Positions 1 to 7,909 of a stretch of DNA of 16,423 nucleotides are shown in pieces (position 1 is the stretch's first letter; each line of letters opens with the position of its first letter). A program made the translations under genes and the position numbers. The notes under the pieces were generated by a model. The model was not told the origin of the DNA, ran no database searches, and saw nothing but the letters and a program-made list of their open reading frames with translations. The DNA comes from Candidatus Latescibacterota bacterium. GTDB lineage: Bacteria > Latescibacterota > UBA2968 > GCA-2709665. Location: positions 1-16,423 of the forward strand of contig JASLMQ010000359.1 in the NCBI GenBank assembly GCA_030746455.1, in the 5' to 3' direction.

Positions 1-2449
1 TGTATACCTTGAACGATTCCAGACCCAGGGGTTCGGTGTAGCGAACGGCCAGGCTGTCGCTGGGCCCAAGGTAGAACGGCTCGTGGTTGGCCATATAGAG
101 CACCCGGTCGCGCCACCGCGTATCGGCCGCCTGGTCGTAAGCCACCACCTTTCGAACGACCGTCTCTGCCTCCAAGGCACGCGTCACCGAGAACCGTCCC
201 ACGGCAAGGTCCGGGATGCTGTCATCGCCGATCGTGCCGAACAGGTGGTCGGTGTAGGCGAGTCCGCGCCTCGTCCTCTGGAAGGGCAGCGCCGGAACCG
301 TGTTGCGCCGGCCCGTGCGAGCCTCACCGTGGATGTCGCGGAAGTCGTAGCTCGCGCGGCCGAACAGCATCAAGTAGACCGGACGCTGGAGCCAGGCCGA
401 AAACGCCTGAGCGACGAATGCGCGGACCGACCCCGGATCGACCTGGCCGAAGGCGAACTCATCATAGATGTCCTCGATATCCACGACCGCGGCCGCCAGT
501 CCTTCGGAGCGGCGATGTACGGCCAATTGATCCGCGGCTTCCCGGAAGCTCGAATGGGTCAGAATCACATACGCAGCGCCTTCCTGGTCCACCTGCCAGT
601 TCGACGGTTCATCCCGTACCGCAAGCTCGGGCCGGTGCAGGGCGGCCGAGTCGACCGCGACATACCGCGCGCCGTCGGAGTCCACGGCCAGTTGCGCGTG
701 ATAGGACTGCCCGCTCTGTGTGACCTCCGCACCCTCGAGGGTGAGACCGTTCAGCAGGTCGTATACGAGAACCGAAGCGTTCCGAAACCCATCGATCAAG
801 AGAGTACTGCGATCCGAGTCCTCGGGCTGGAAGTACAGACCTCCATCCTCCGCCTCGTAGCGTCGGGGATAGGCGACCCGGATCCAGTTGAGCAGTGCGT
901 GGTCAACGTAGATCTCGGGCGCCCCCTCGAACCCGGGTGTCGCCAGAGTCACCCAGGTGGTATCGGCCAGAAGATCGACCGGAACATCGCCGCTGGCCAC
1001 GTACGACGTCTGCCCGTCCCAGAGGTCCTCGGACACCACCTGCCCGTCGTCGAGCCTGACCACGGTTCGGTGATCCGGATCGACGCTGTCCAGCAGAGAG
1101 AGCCCGTGCATCCCCACGCGGATCCGGGCCTGCTGCGCCGACGATCGGTCCAGCCCCGGCAGCGCGACAGGCACCCGGACCGGGTACTCGGCCATTCCGG
1201 CGAGCGGTGAGCCCGTCCGGCCCCAGTACCAGTGGTCGCGGAACGCGTCTTCGGCGAACCCCAGCGGATCGTACAGCGAATCAGTCTCTGCGTGCACCGT
1301 GTTCGTGAACCACCCGGATCCGGGAGGGCTTCCGTCGGGGGCCGCGTCCACCGCACGGAACCGGAGCCCGGGCCCCCCGTCGAACGTCATCCAGTACACG
1401 TTGTCCCTACCGAACTCGTTCTCGAAGTCGCGATCGGGCGCGCGGCGGTATCGCCCCTCGAAGACGATGGCCTCACCCTCGTCCAACCGCCCATCGCCAC
1501 CCAGACGCGTGTCCAGAGGCACTTCGACCCCGTCCAGGTAGAGCTTGAGGTGGTCCAGGTCTTTCAGCGCCAGGTCGATCCCCGAATCCGAGAACCACGA
1601 AGGGTCGAGCCGGTAGACGCCATCCTCCCGGATCCGCACCTTGTAGTAGGTCTTCAGGGGATCGTACCAGTCCAGCGCCGCCTTCCTCAGAGGGCTTGCC
1701 GGTTCGCTGCCACGTATCCGCCAACCCCGTGATTGGCCGGCGTTCAGAAGCGTCTTGCGATAGACCGATTCGTACTCGGGCTCCGTCACGGCGCCAACGG
1801 GACGCCGAATCGGCGTGATGCCGGGGGCCGCCGAAAAGCGTACCCGCACCTTCAGCCTGCGTGCGATTCGGAGCATCCTCCGAGCCGGATTGTACTGGAT
1901 GGGTCGCAGCGAGATCCCCACAACCCGCTGGTCGCGCAGCATGCCTGTCTGCGTCACAAGTACCTGCGGGTCGGGCAGGAACTCGTCCCGGCCATAGACC
2001 CGAGCGTCTCGGGCGTACCGCAAGACCGCCCGCTGCTCATCGTCAACACCCACATACTCGGTCTGAGGGATCGGGATCAGGTCCACCTCGGGGATCTCGT
2101 CATACTCACCATCCGTAACCTCCACGGATACCTGGGCCCCAGGCGGAATGCCCACGAACCTGCCCAGCACCGGCACCGCCGGGGATCCGGGATTCGGAGG
2201 AAGGGCGCCGCCGGGCAGATCCACCTGGTGGTAGGTCTCACCGTCCACAACCACCTGCGCCAGCCCGAAGTCGCGGCCACTGACCTCCAGCACCAGTTCC
2301 TCCGAACCGGATGACACAAGCTGCACGGCCTCCGGTGAGAAGCCGGTGGCCGGGGTTCCCGTCGCGGGCAATCCCTGCGAGAAGGCGATCCCGAGGGCCA
2401 GCCCAATGCACGTGCACCGTCGTAGGGCACTCATCTCCACCCGATCCAT
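1..2449 (-). CDS. C25-family (gingipain/PorU-like) cysteine peptidase, N-terminal 816 residues; 3' end outside window
   Basis: The frame is open from an ATG at 2449 to the left edge, giving 816 residues with no stop. A GAGGGA-like ribosome site lies just upstream, and the start is 9 bases after the methyltransferase stop. Residues about 8-35 look like a signal peptide (Arg-Arg, then a hydrophobic stretch). Residues about 88-110 (NPGSPAVPVLGRFVGIPPGA) resemble the propeptide of C25 peptidases. Residues 266-310 (KTYYKVRIREDGVYRLD and after) and 513-540 (IYVDHALLNWIRVAYPRR) match the pre-catalytic layout I know from PorU proteins. The C25 domain starts near 627 with YVILTHSSF, then YLMLFGRASYD (692-702) and DHLFGTIGDDSIPDLAVGRF (734-753). 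In gingipains the catalytic His and Cys follow this point, so they lie outside the window and activity cannot be judged. PorU is the type IX secretion sortase that joins cargo to anionic LPS; gingipains are cargo proteases. The family call is strong; PorU versus protease is unresolved. Confidence 0.85.
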   Translation of the reverse strand, partial: MDRVEMSALRRCTCIGLALGIAFSQGLPATGTPATGFSPEAVQLVSSGSEELVLEVSGRDFGLAQVVVDGETYHQVDLPGGALPPNPGSPAVPVLGRFVGIPPGAQVSVEVTDGEYDEIPEVDLIPIPQTEYVGVDDEQRAVLRYARDARVYGRDEFLPDPQVLVTQTGMLRDQRVVGISLRPIQYNPARRMLRIARRLKVRVRFSAAPGITPIRRPVGAVTEPEYESVYRKTLLNAGQSRGWRIRGSEPASPLRKAALDWYDPLKTYYKVRIREDGVYRLDPSWFSDSGIDLALKDLDHLKLYLDGVEVPLDTRLGGDGRLDEGEAIVFEGRYRRAPDRDFENEFGRDNVYWMTFDGGPGLRFRAVDAAPDGSPPGSGWFTNTVHAETDSLYDPLGFAEDAFRDHWYWGRTGSPLAGMAEYPVRVPVALPGLDRSSAQQARIRVGMHGLSLLDSVDPDHRTVVRLDDGQVVSEDLWDGQTSYVASGDVPVDLLADTTWVTLATPGFEGAPEIYVDHALLNWIRVAYPRRYEAEDGGLYFQPEDSDRSTLLIDGFRNASVLVYDLLNGLTLEGAEVTQSGQSYHAQLAVDSDGARYVAVDSAALHRPELAVRDEPSNWQVDQEGAAYVILTHSSFREAADQLAVHRRSEGLAAAVVDIEDIYDEFAFGQVDPGSVRAFVAQAFSAWLQRPVYLMLFGRASYDFRDIHGEARTGRRNTVPALPFQRTRRGLAYTDHLFGTIGDDSIPDLAVGRFSVTRALEAETVVRKVVAYDQAADTRWRDRVLYMANHEPFYLGPSDSLAVRYTEPLGLESFKVY

Positions 2450-2458
2450 TCCGTTCCC

Positions 2459-3322
2459 TCACGTCCGTCTCAGAACGACCATATCCTGGAAGTCGACCAG
2501 GCCTCGCGGCGTGTAGTCCAGTATCTCGTAGTACTCGGCGAATCGGTCAAGCACGTACTCCTTCGTATGATACGCAGTCTGATACCAGTCGGGGAAGATC
2601 CCCTTCATCTGGTCCGTCCTCCGAAACAGGAATCCCCTCTCCCTGACCTCAGCCTGGGCCTCCGGTTCCAGGGTCTGCCAGCAGTGCGCGCCGTGCACCG
2701 TCACCAGCACGAGGCCCCCGCGCCGAACCACGCGCCGGAGCTCGCCGAGCCACTGGAACTGGTGACCCTCGTCGAGCTGGGTGAAAACCGAAACCGCGTA
2801 GACCAGATCGAACGTCTCGTCCGGATAATCGAGTGTGGGCTCGGCCCCGTTGACGCTGAACCGCGCGAAATCGAGACGCTCACGGCACCAGGCGATCGCC
2901 TCCCCATCGATGTCGGTTCCATGGAACTGGCCCTCCCTGGCCGTGTCGGCGAACCACAGCAGCGTCCGGCCGCAGCCGCAGCCGAAGTCGAGGATTCGGT
3001 CTAAATATCCGATCTCCATCCCAACGCGACCCACCGCCGCCTCCACGTCTTCCCTGCACGTACGCCCCGTACGCAGGAAACCGTCGGCCCCGGGCGAGCC
3101 GTGGACCCGGTAGCGCAGGGCGGCCGGAGGTAGGCAGGCCGATCCCGTACGTCGTGCGGCTCGCCCATCCCAGAGCCCCTCGTACCAGCACCGCATCCTC
3201 ATGTGCAAGCGGTAGTAGGCCCTCAGCATCGGTACGATGCCACTGGGTGCGTAGGGCTTCGCTGCCAGCCACATCTGTCTCAGATCCATTGGCCTCTCGC
3301 ACGCGGGAAGGCCGAGACCCAT
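2459..3322 (-). CDS. Class I SAM-dependent methyltransferase
   Basis: A 287-residue protein with a Rossmann-fold methyltransferase core. Motif I is LDFGCGCGRTLLWF (from residue 120), followed by GTDIDGEAIAWC (145-156) for SAM ribose binding, the acidic strand end FDLVYAVSVFTQLDE (180-194, motif II/post-I region), and ELRRVVRRGGLVLVTVHG (203-220) as motif III. The N-terminal 100 residues (MDLRQMWLAAKPYAP and on) are basic and aromatic and not assigned to a domain. An alternative ATG lies at 3289 (MDLRQ), with GAGAGG only 3 bases ahead; the 3322 start has GAGAGGG about 10 bases ahead, so the start is undecided. The substrate cannot be read from sequence. Its position between a GT4 gene and the C25 gene, in a glycan locus, suggests methylation of a sugar, but a role linked to the peptidase is possible. 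It is probably co-transcribed with the C25 gene. Confidence 0.85.
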   Translation of the reverse strand: MGLGLPACERPMDLRQMWLAAKPYAPSGIVPMLRAYYRLHMRMRCWYEGLWDGRAARRTGSACLPPAALRYRVHGSPGADGFLRTGRTCREDVEAAVGRVGMEIGYLDRILDFGCGCGRTLLWFADTAREGQFHGTDIDGEAIAWCRERLDFARFSVNGAEPTLDYPDETFDLVYAVSVFTQLDEGHQFQWLGELRRVVRRGGLVLVTVHGAHCWQTLEPEAQAEVRERGFLFRRTDQMKGIFPDWYQTAYHTKEYVLDRFAEYYEILDYTPRGLVDFQDMVVLRRT

Positions 3323-3373
3323 CGCGACGAAACCCTCTCGCCTCCCGCGAGGTCCTCCTGCCGAACAAGCCCC

Positions 3374-3402
3374 TTGACTTGCCGGTGACCGTGCTGCATC
3401 AT
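3374..3402 (+). promoter_or_regulatory. Candidate sigma70-type promoter for the plus-strand GT4 gene
   Basis: TTGACT (3374-3379), a 17-base spacer, then CATCAT (3397-3402). The -35 has five of six consensus bases and the -10 four of six. A transcript would start near 3409, leaving a leader of about 57 bases before the proposed TTG start at 3466. On the opposite strand a TATGAT hexamer overlaps the same place (3403-3398) and could serve the divergent methyltransferase gene, but no good -35 sits upstream of it. This is pattern matching against the E. coli consensus; the host's own consensus is unknown. Confidence 0.4.
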
Positions 3403-3465
3403 ACGCACCAGATTACCAACTCGCAGCGTCCGTGTCAACCAGCCAGAACCGCGATAGGTCGTACC

Positions 3466-4599
3466 TTGGCAGACCGACCCACAGTGGCACACTGCGCGAC
3501 GCCCTTTCTGGGGCCGACCATGGTCTGGATCCACGACCAGGTCCGCAGTCTGGAGCGCTACAGGCCGGTGGTCCTGACGCAGGCCGTTCAGAATCCGGAC
3601 GCCTTTCCCTTCGAGCCCGTCCACTCGGCCGAGAATCTGCCGTGGCTCCGGCAGATGATCTACAGGGGGATTCGGAAGGTGCGCGGATTCCACGTCGGAT
3701 ACGTTCGGGTCCTCAATCAGGAGGGGGCGCGCCTGATTCACGCCCACTTCGGGCAGGAGGGATACTGGTGCCTCGGGGCCCGCCGTGGGGCCGCCATCCC
3801 GATGGTCACCACCTTCTACGGAGTCGATGTCTCCGTTTTGCCGAGGCACGCCGTATGGCGGCGGCGCTTCGCCCGTCTCTTCGATGAGGGCGAGTGCTTC
3901 CTGGCGGAAGGGCCGAAGATGGGCGAGAAGCTGGTGGAGATCGGTTGCCGGCCGGAAAGGTTGCGCGTGCACCGTCTGGGCGTGGATCTCTCGAAGATCC
4001 CACGCCGTGCGGAAGACCCGAATGATGCCGAACCGCCTGTCGTCCTGATGTACGCCTCCTTCCGGGAGAAGAAGGGCCACATCTACGGACTCCAGGCCTT
4101 CAGCCGGATTCGTTCGGCCTTCCCGCAGGCGCGGATGGACATTGTGGGAGACGGCCCGCTCCGCCCCGAGATCGAGGCGGAGATCGGTCGACTTGGTCTG
4201 GGCGATCGCGTCTCTCTGAAGGGCATACTGCCCCACGCGTCGAGCCTCGAGATACTCAGCAGATCGGCGGTGCTTCTACACCCCAGCGTAACGGCCGCGG
4301 ACGGCGACACCGAGGGAGGCGCGCCGGTGGCCATCATCGAGGCGATGGCCGCAGGCGTACCGGTGGTCTCGACGCACCACGCGGACATACCCGAGGTCGC
4401 AACCGACGGCGAGTGCGGCATCCTTGCGAATGAGCGGGATGTAGCGGGTCTGGCGGAGGGGCTCGCGGCACTTCTGGGAGCACCGGAGCTGAGGGAGCGA
4501 ATGGGTCGGGCCGGCCGAGCTCGCGCGGAAGCGAACCACAGCCTGGAGAGACAGACGCAGCGTCTGGAAGAGATCTACGATCGGTTCGTCGGCGGCTGA
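3466..4599 (+). CDS. GT4-family glycosyltransferase (GT-B fold), WcaL/AmsK-like
   Basis: A 377-residue retaining glycosyltransferase, the only plus-strand gene here. The open frame runs back to 3154, but its first 104 codons overlap the divergent methyltransferase gene and read as arginine/serine-rich noise. I therefore place the start at TTG 3466, with AGG seven bases upstream; GTG 3484 is the alternative. The N-terminal domain begins VAHCATPFLGPTMVWIHDQV and includes IHAHFGQEG (91-99) and TTFYGVDVS (115-123). The C-terminal nucleotide-sugar domain has VVLMYASFREKKGH (192-205), MDIVGDGPLRPEIEAEI (224-240) and the signature DTEGGAPVAIIEAMAAG (281-297), with the acidic pair E283 and E292, then HHADIPEV. 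The DTEGGAP-type signature is what I know from colanic-acid/amylovoran-type enzymes. It probably adds one sugar to the lipid-linked repeat unit at the cytoplasmic face; donor and linkage are unknown. It converges on the epimerase gene. Confidence 0.88.
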   Translation: MADRPTVAHCATPFLGPTMVWIHDQVRSLERYRPVVLTQAVQNPDAFPFEPVHSAENLPWLRQMIYRGIRKVRGFHVGYVRVLNQEGARLIHAHFGQEGYWCLGARRGAAIPMVTTFYGVDVSVLPRHAVWRRRFARLFDEGECFLAEGPKMGEKLVEIGCRPERLRVHRLGVDLSKIPRRAEDPNDAEPPVVLMYASFREKKGHIYGLQAFSRIRSAFPQARMDIVGDGPLRPEIEAEIGRLGLGDRVSLKGILPHASSLEILSRSAVLLHPSVTAADGDTEGGAPVAIIEAMAAGVPVVSTHHADIPEVATDGECGILANERDVAGLAEGLAALLGAPELRERMGRAGRARAEANHSLERQTQRLEEIYDRFVGG

Positions 4600-4607
4600 G
4601 CGCCGAC
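4588..4607. terminator. GC-rich hairpin at the convergent gene junction (possible terminator)
   Basis: A perfect 7-bp inverted repeat, GTCGGCG and CGCCGAC with a 6-base loop, spans the stop codon of the plus-strand GT4 gene and faces the end of the epimerase gene (stop at 4633). It could stop transcripts from either side. No T-run follows on either strand, so it is not a classical intrinsic terminator. Confidence 0.3.
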
Positions 4608-4632
4608 AGGTAGGGTCGACCCGCGGAGCGGC

Positions 4633-5604
4633 TCAGGACTCGTAGTGCTCGATGATCCTCCGCAGGGTCGTATCCAGGTCCACCTTGGGGTCATAGCCCA
4701 CGTAGGCCCGGATCTTCTCCAGGTCCGGGACCCTGTAGCTGAGGTCCTCGTATCCACCGTTCGAGAACGCCTTCTCGTAGGGTACGAACTCGATCTCGGA
4801 ATCGCTCTCGGTCAGCAGCTTGGTTCGGTAGGCCAGGTCCTTGATGCTGATCTCGTTGGTCTCCGAATTCGCCCCCAGGTTGAAGATCTCACCGTTCGCC
4901 TCGCTCCGGTCAGCAAGCGCGGTCAACCCGTCCAGGGCATCTTCGATGTCGGTGAAGCACCGCCGCTGCTCGCCATCGCCGTGAACCGCGATGGGGTGGC
5001 CGAGAAGGGCCTGTTTCACGAACCTGGGAACCACGCCTGCGTGGCTGCTCTGTCGGGGGCCGGTGACATTGAAGAACCGAACGATCACCACGGGAAGCTT
5101 CTTTTCGCGCCAGTAGGCCAGCGAGAGATATTCGTCGACGGCCTTGGACGTGGAGTAGCTCCACCGAATCACGGTAGTCGGGCCCAGCACCCGGTCGTCG
5201 TCCTCCCGGAAGGGCACCTTGCCGTTCTTCTTGCCGTAGATCTCGGATGTCGAAGCCAGGACGATCTTCGTCTTCTTCTTGTTCGCCGCCTCCAGCAGAA
5301 CCTCGGTGCCCCTGATGTTGTTGGTCAGCGACAACAGGGGATTGTCGATGACGTACTCCACGCCCACCGCAGCCGCCAGGTGGTAGACCAGATCGCACTG
5401 CTCAACGAGTGGGCAGGTCGCGTCACGATCCAGCACCGTCCCAATGCTGAGGTGGTAATGCGGGTGGTCCCTCAGGTGCTGGATGTTGTCCAGGTTGCCG
5501 GTGGATAGATCGTCGAGGGCGTGGACCTCGTGCCCCTCCCCAAGCAGTCGCTCCGACAGGTGCGATCCGATGAAGCCCGCGCCGCCCGTGATCAAAACCT
5601 TCAT
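4633..5604 (-). CDS. NAD-dependent nucleotide-sugar epimerase/dehydratase (extended SDR)
   Basis: A 323-residue extended short-chain dehydrogenase. The start ATG 5604 is chosen because GGGAGGGG lies about 8 bases upstream and the protein then begins MKVLITGGAGFIGSHL. The longer frame to 5646 adds only 14 unlikely residues. The NAD-binding motif is GGAGFIG (7-13), with D31/D32 at the end of strand beta-2. The catalytic set is S118-T119-S120 and Y150-x3-K154 (SYSTSKAVDEYL). FFNVTGPRQSSHAGVVPRFV (177-196) and HGDGEQRRCFTDI (208-220) match sugar-nucleotide epimerases such as GalE and UDP-glucuronate decarboxylase relatives. The tail PYEKAF...YEDLSYRVPDLEKI is typical of one epimerase subfamily. 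It would make an activated sugar for the locus; whether it epimerises at C4 or does another reaction is not decidable here. A 51-bp gap with a hairpin separates it from the upstream GT4 gene. Confidence 0.9.
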   Translation of the reverse strand: MKVLITGGAGFIGSHLSERLLGEGHEVHALDDLSTGNLDNIQHLRDHPHYHLSIGTVLDRDATCPLVEQCDLVYHLAAAVGVEYVIDNPLLSLTNNIRGTEVLLEAANKKKTKIVLASTSEIYGKKNGKVPFREDDDRVLGPTTVIRWSYSTSKAVDEYLSLAYWREKKLPVVIVRFFNVTGPRQSSHAGVVPRFVKQALLGHPIAVHGDGEQRRCFTDIEDALDGLTALADRSEANGEIFNLGANSETNEISIKDLAYRTKLLTESDSEIEFVPYEKAFSNGGYEDLSYRVPDLEKIRAYVGYDPKVDLDTTLRRIIEHYES

Positions 5605-5627
5605 GCGTTCGTCCCCTCCCAACAGAA

Positions 5628-5642
5628 GCCGGGAACCCCGGC
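5628..5642 (-). terminator. Intercistronic hairpin before the epimerase gene (possible attenuator or terminator)
   Basis: On the minus strand GCCGGG and CCCGGC form a 6-bp stem with a 3-base loop, followed by TTCTGTT. It lies between the GT4 stop (5656) and the GGGAGGGG ribosome site of the epimerase (start 5604). The T-run is short and broken, so partial termination or mRNA stabilisation are both possible. Confidence 0.35.
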
Positions 5643-5655
5643 CCACGCGCGTTTC

Positions 5656-6822
5656 CTAGCTCACCAGCAATGTCCGATAGAGGCGGTCCAGATCCTCCGC
5701 CATCCGATCGACCCCGTAGAGGCGTGCCGCTAGCTCCCGTCGTGCCGCGGGGACCCGCCTCCCTTCACGCACCGCCACGGAGATGGCATCCGCCAGGGCC
5801 GATGCGTCGCCGGGCGGAACCGTGATCCCCACCTCGGGGTCCGGAACCAGCTCGGAGACCCCCCCGACTCGGGATGCCACCACGTAGCACCCAGCAGCGA
5901 TCGCCTCGATGAGGGCCAGGGGAAGCCCCTCGTTGTGGGACGACAACACGACCAGGTCCAGGGCCTGGTAGACCGGCAGCATCTCGTGCCGTATGCCTAC
6001 GAAGAGGGCCCTGCCCTCCAGATCCAGACGCCGAGCCTGATCCTCCAGCTCGGGCCTGAGCTCACCGTCGCCCACGATCGGGAACCGGGCCTCGGGGTGA
6101 TCCCGGGCCACGATCTGCGCGGCATCCAGGAAGACGTCCATCCCCTTGATCGGCGTCAACCGCGTCACGGTGCCCACAAGGGGCGCCGTGGGCGAAACGC
6201 CGATCTCGGCCCGGAAACCGTTCGGATCCCGCTCGCACGCTGCCAGGGCCCCCAGCTTCAGGCCGTAGGGCACCGCGTGGAGGCGGTCCCGCGACGCGAT
6301 CCGGTAGTCAAGCAGTTCGTCCCGCTGCCGATAGCTCACGGCCACCACGGCGTCCGTCCAGTGGGCCAGAAGCCGTTCCAGCAGGACGATCAGACGGCTC
6401 TTCCAGCGGGAGAAATACCCATGGAAGACGTGCCCGTGGTAGGTGTGCACTACAACGGGCGCGCCCGCGAGCCAGGCGGCCAGCCTGCCCAAGACCCCCG
6501 CCTTGGACTTGTGCGTCTCCACCACCGAGGGCCGAACCGCCCGCACGATCCGGTAGAGCCGAACCAGGGCGCCCCAATCCTGCCTGATCGAGAGGGCGCG
6601 ACCCAGACCGGGCACGTGCCTGGGCTTCGCGCCGGTCTGGCGGATCAGATCCCGCATCTCCGCCTCGCCCGGCGCCACATCCCCTTTGACCAGCACCGTC
6701 TGGTAGCCCCGGGCGTTAAGCGCCTCGGAGGCGAGCAGAACGTGATGGGCGGAGCCCCCCACGTTCAGGCGGTCCATGATCTGGACCACCCGGACGGGAC
6801 TTCCAGGCCTATCGATCTCCAA
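5656..6822 (-). CDS. GT4-family glycosyltransferase (GT-B fold)
   Basis: About 388 residues from a proposed TTG start at 6822, which overlaps the preceding GT4 gene by 14 bases. The GTG at 6789 (377 residues) is a real alternative. The frame stays open to 6969, but that part lies inside the upstream gene and reads as noise. The N-terminal domain opens VRVVQIMDRLNVGGSAHHVL (10-29), the usual GT4 acceptor-side start with the glycine loop. THKSKAGVLGRLAAWLAG (103-120) and VHTYHGHVFHGYFS (125-138) follow, a pattern common in GT4 enzymes of capsule and exopolysaccharide loci. The donor domain has VGTVTRLTPIKGMD (216-229), FPIVGDGELRPELE (247-260) and NEGLPLALIEAIAAG (297-311) with the E298-x7-E306 pair, then SRVGGVSELV. 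The sugar donor is unknown. It is probably translated in coupling with the upstream GT4. Confidence 0.9.
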   Translation of the reverse strand: MEIDRPGSPVRVVQIMDRLNVGGSAHHVLLASEALNARGYQTVLVKGDVAPGEAEMRDLIRQTGAKPRHVPGLGRALSIRQDWGALVRLYRIVRAVRPSVVETHKSKAGVLGRLAAWLAGAPVVVHTYHGHVFHGYFSRWKSRLIVLLERLLAHWTDAVVAVSYRQRDELLDYRIASRDRLHAVPYGLKLGALAACERDPNGFRAEIGVSPTAPLVGTVTRLTPIKGMDVFLDAAQIVARDHPEARFPIVGDGELRPELEDQARRLDLEGRALFVGIRHEMLPVYQALDLVVLSSHNEGLPLALIEAIAAGCYVVASRVGGVSELVPDPEVGITVPPGDASALADAISVAVREGRRVPAARRELAARLYGVDRMAEDLDRLYRTLLVS

Positions 6823-7891
6823 CGGACTCGAGGATCTCCCGTAACCGTCGGCTGCTCTGTACCAGGGAATACTGCGCCACCATCTTCTCTCGCCCGGCCG
6901 AACGCATTCGTCTGCGCAGTTCCGGATCGGCCATAAGCGCTTCCAGGTACTCGGTCCATTCGGCGTCATTCGATGCCAGGAAGCCGCTTCGGCCGTGCTC
7001 GACGATCTCGCGGTTGATCCCCACGGGGCTGGCCACCGCCGGAATGCCCATCGACAGGTACTGCAGGAGCTTGTAGCCCCCCTTGCCCCGCGTCCAGGGG
7101 TTGTCCGGAAGCGGCATCAGTCCGATGTCGATCCGCCGGAGCGCCGACACCTCCGTGTCGAGGTCCCAGTCCAATCGCTCGACCGACATCGCTCCGACCT
7201 CGAAGGCTTGCGCCCCGATCAGGAGCAACCCGAGGCCCGGGTGTCTCAGGCTCAGCGCCTCCAGGGGGTCCCGAATCTGATCGAGGTAGCGCTCCGTCGT
7301 GGTGCTGCCGATCCAGCCCAGCACGATCGGGTCGGGCGCTTCGCGGAACGCGCCGGGCGAGTACCGATCGGTGTCGATCGGTCCGGTGATGATCGAGACC
7401 GCCGGACAGTGCGCCTGGGCATAGGCGCGCGTGTAGTCGTTCTCGACGACGGTGTGCGACGCCGACGCGAGCATGGCCGGCAGTCCGCGCCGATGATACC
7501 ATGTCTGAATGCGGGCCGCCCAGTCCTCACCCGGGTCGTGTGTGGTGAAGATGGCGTCGTCGAAGTCGTAGACGATTCGGCGGCGGCGGCGCCTCAACAA
7601 CCTGGGCACGGGCGGGGGAAAGATCACCCTTTGCATCAGGACGGCGTCATACCGCGAGGCGCCGAATGCGCACCGGAGGCCGATCATCAACGACCGCCAG
7701 GTCGCCCTGAGATAGTACGCCGCCCGACGCAGCGCACCTCGCCCCTCCCCCCAGCTCAACAACCGGTCCGGCACGACCACGGCCAGATCGACACGGACCC
7801 CAGAGGATTCCATGAAGGGCACGTACGCGAAAACGCGAGTGCGGCTAGGCGCGGCCCGAAGCCCATAGTTGGAGACGAATAGCGCTCTCAA
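6809..7891 (-). CDS. GT4-like glycosyltransferase
   Basis: A 360-residue protein starting at TTG 7891; no in-frame ATG or GTG lies upstream before the gene-free region, and the next Met (27) is too late because the strand RALFVSNYGL is needed for the fold. Residues 14-24 (APSRTRVFAYV) are typical of a GT4 subgroup. VYDFDDAIFTTHDP (107-120) follows an arginine run (RRRRRR, 100-105) that may bind membrane phosphates. The C-terminal half has VLGWIGSTTTERYL (190-203), IGLMPLPDNPWTRGKGGYKL (256-275) and LQYLSMGIPAVASPVGINRE (276-295), the donor-site region of this subgroup in place of the common E-x7-E motif. It heads the block GT4, GT4, epimerase and has the best promoter candidate of the window just upstream. 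Donor and acceptor are unknown. Confidence 0.86.
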   Translation of the reverse strand: MRALFVSNYGLRAAPSRTRVFAYVPFMESSGVRVDLAVVVPDRLLSWGEGRGALRRAAYYLRATWRSLMIGLRCAFGASRYDAVLMQRVIFPPPVPRLLRRRRRRIVYDFDDAIFTTHDPGEDWAARIQTWYHRRGLPAMLASASHTVVENDYTRAYAQAHCPAVSIITGPIDTDRYSPGAFREAPDPIVLGWIGSTTTERYLDQIRDPLEALSLRHPGLGLLLIGAQAFEVGAMSVERLDWDLDTEVSALRRIDIGLMPLPDNPWTRGKGGYKLLQYLSMGIPAVASPVGINREIVEHGRSGFLASNDAEWTEYLEALMADPELRRRMRSAGREKMVAQYSLVQSSRRLREILESVGDR

Positions 7892-7909
7892 GCCCCGTAC
7901 AACCTTCCC

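Noticed and set aside
83..1210. Plus-strand open frame (375 codons) opposite the C25 gene
   Set aside because: The minus-strand frame has C25 peptidase motifs, a signal peptide and continuous reading; the plus frame shows no family features.
3154..3465. N-terminal extension of the plus-strand GT4 gene
   Set aside because: The 104 extra codons overlap the divergent methyltransferase gene, are Arg/Ser/Pro-rich and precede the normal first strand of the GT4 fold.
4611..4635. Second possible terminator with GGGTCGACCC between the convergent genes
   Set aside because: It is a loopless 10-bp palindrome with no T-run; the hairpin at 4588-4607 is the better candidate.
7560..7610. CGG-rich repeat in the first GT4 gene, considered as a repeat expansion
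   Set aside because: It encodes an arginine run in frame within the normal family layout and is explained by the protein.
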